Below, piece by piece: positions 32,834 to 33,189 of a stretch of DNA of 33,189 bases. Origin of the DNA: Betaproteobacteria bacterium (GTDB taxonomy: Bacteria > Pseudomonadota > Gammaproteobacteria > Burkholderiales > Rhodocyclaceae); assembly GCA_009776435.1 (NCBI GenBank), contig WRNU01000006.1, forward strand, positions 1 through 33,189. The letters run 5' to 3'. The notes under the pieces are model-generated. The model had not been told where the DNA came from, made no database searches, and saw only the letters and a list, made by a program, of their open reading frames with translations. The position numbers and the translations under genes are program-made. Positions within the stretch are counted from its first letter, which is position 1. Each line of letters begins with the position of its first letter.

Positions 32834-33189
32834 TCGTCCAGTTCCTCGATGACGTGACTTTGATTGGTGTAAATGCACAGATCGGCAGCGATCATCAGGG
32901 ATTTCGAGACGATCTCCCTGGGCGTCAACTCGGTGTTTTCGAGCAGCGCCCGCGCGGCTGCCTGTGCGTAGGGGCCGCCGCTGCCAATGGCGACGATGCC
33001 CTGTTCGGGTTCGAGCACGTCGCCGTTGCCGGTAATCACCAGCGAGTGCTCACGATCCGCCACGGCCAGCATGGCTTCCAGCCGCCGCAACATGCGGTCG
33101 GTGCGCCAGTCCTTGGCAAGTTCCACCGCGCTGCGCATCAGGTTGCCCTGATGCTTTTCGAGCTTGGCCTCGAACCGCTCGAACAGGGT
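32830..33189 (-). CDS. hslV: Peptidase subunit of the HslUV protease (partial)
   Basis: The C-terminal 119 residues of HslV; the N-terminal part with the catalytic threonine lies outside the window. The frame is open to the edge and reads [23 protein letters not shown]-like sequence, then [20 protein letters not shown] and the strongly conserved [22 protein letters not shown]. The internal ATG at 33138 is not the start. It overlaps hslU by 4 bp, forming the normal hslV-hslU operon. Confidence 0.96.
   Translation of the reverse strand, partial: TLFERFEAKLEKHQGNLMRSAVELAKDWRTDRMLRRLEAMLAVADREHSLVITGNGDVLEPEQGIVAIGSGGPYAQAAARALLENTELTPREIVSKSLMIAADLCIYTNQSHVIEELDE

Overview
The window looks like a chromosomal segment of a betaproteobacterium, possibly Rhodocyclales or Nitrosomonadales. 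The basis is the high G+C coding style, the protein sequences of FlhA/FlhB, HslUV, AccA and TilS, and neighbourhoods such as mltG-tmk-holB-pilZ-tatD and accA-tilS. The genus cannot be fixed from the sequence alone. Well-conserved housekeeping blocks alternate with accessory stretches rich in repeats and toxin-antitoxin-like genes.

Region 1 (1-3690): def and fmt (N-formylmethionine cycle), htpX (membrane protease) and a secreted clan-A glycosidase-like protein. Region 2 (3577-8760) is the accessory heart of the window. The last ~38 codons of the glycosidase gene occur three times in direct orientation (3577, 4856, 6706). Between copies 1 and 2 sits a coupled minus-strand set: RHH regulator, GNAT acetyltransferase and a small protein. 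Between copies 2 and 3 sits an arsenic pair: an ArsR repressor and an arsenite methyltransferase fused to an AhpD/CMD-like domain. A 114-bp remnant of the GNAT gene abuts copy 3. After copy 3 come an orphan RelB-like antitoxin, a Doc/Fic toxin with its antitoxin, a 127-bp MITE-like element with 14-bp terminal inverted repeats, and an unrecognised proline-rich tandem-repeat protein with its own promoter palindrome and strong terminator.

Region 3 (8780-13918): leuA with a divergent Lrp/AsnC regulator, an RHH-PIN (VapBC-like) pair, a secreted unknown protein, a macrodomain deacylase and a DUF192 protein. Region 4 (14040-17319): flhB-flhA of the flagellar export gate. Region 5 (17320-20814) is a repeat-rich stretch with an AT-richer, probably transferred TIGR01777 epimerase. 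It also holds a duplicated lipoprotein module (DUF4878-like) coupled to a YiiX-like permuted NlpC/P60 hydrolase; the second copy of the hydrolase survives only as a short remnant.

Region 6 (20815-26508) is housekeeping: ygfZ divergent from mltG-tmk-holB-pilZ-tatD and a secreted ankyrin protein, most overlapping by a few bases. Region 7 (26537-29287): tRNA-Gly(GCC) with a consensus promoter, an ICMT-family methyltransferase, a DUF2130 coiled-coil protein with a nuclease-like motif, and a YdjM-type membrane hydrolase. Region 8 (29398-33189, minus strand): hslV (cut by the window edge)-hslU, then accA-tilS.

Two interspersed repeat families occur more than once: a 77-bp unit at 10561 and 20135 with a partial copy at 17379, and a ~33-bp unit at 10526, 17559 and 17664. 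No integrase, transposase, CRISPR array or rRNA was seen.
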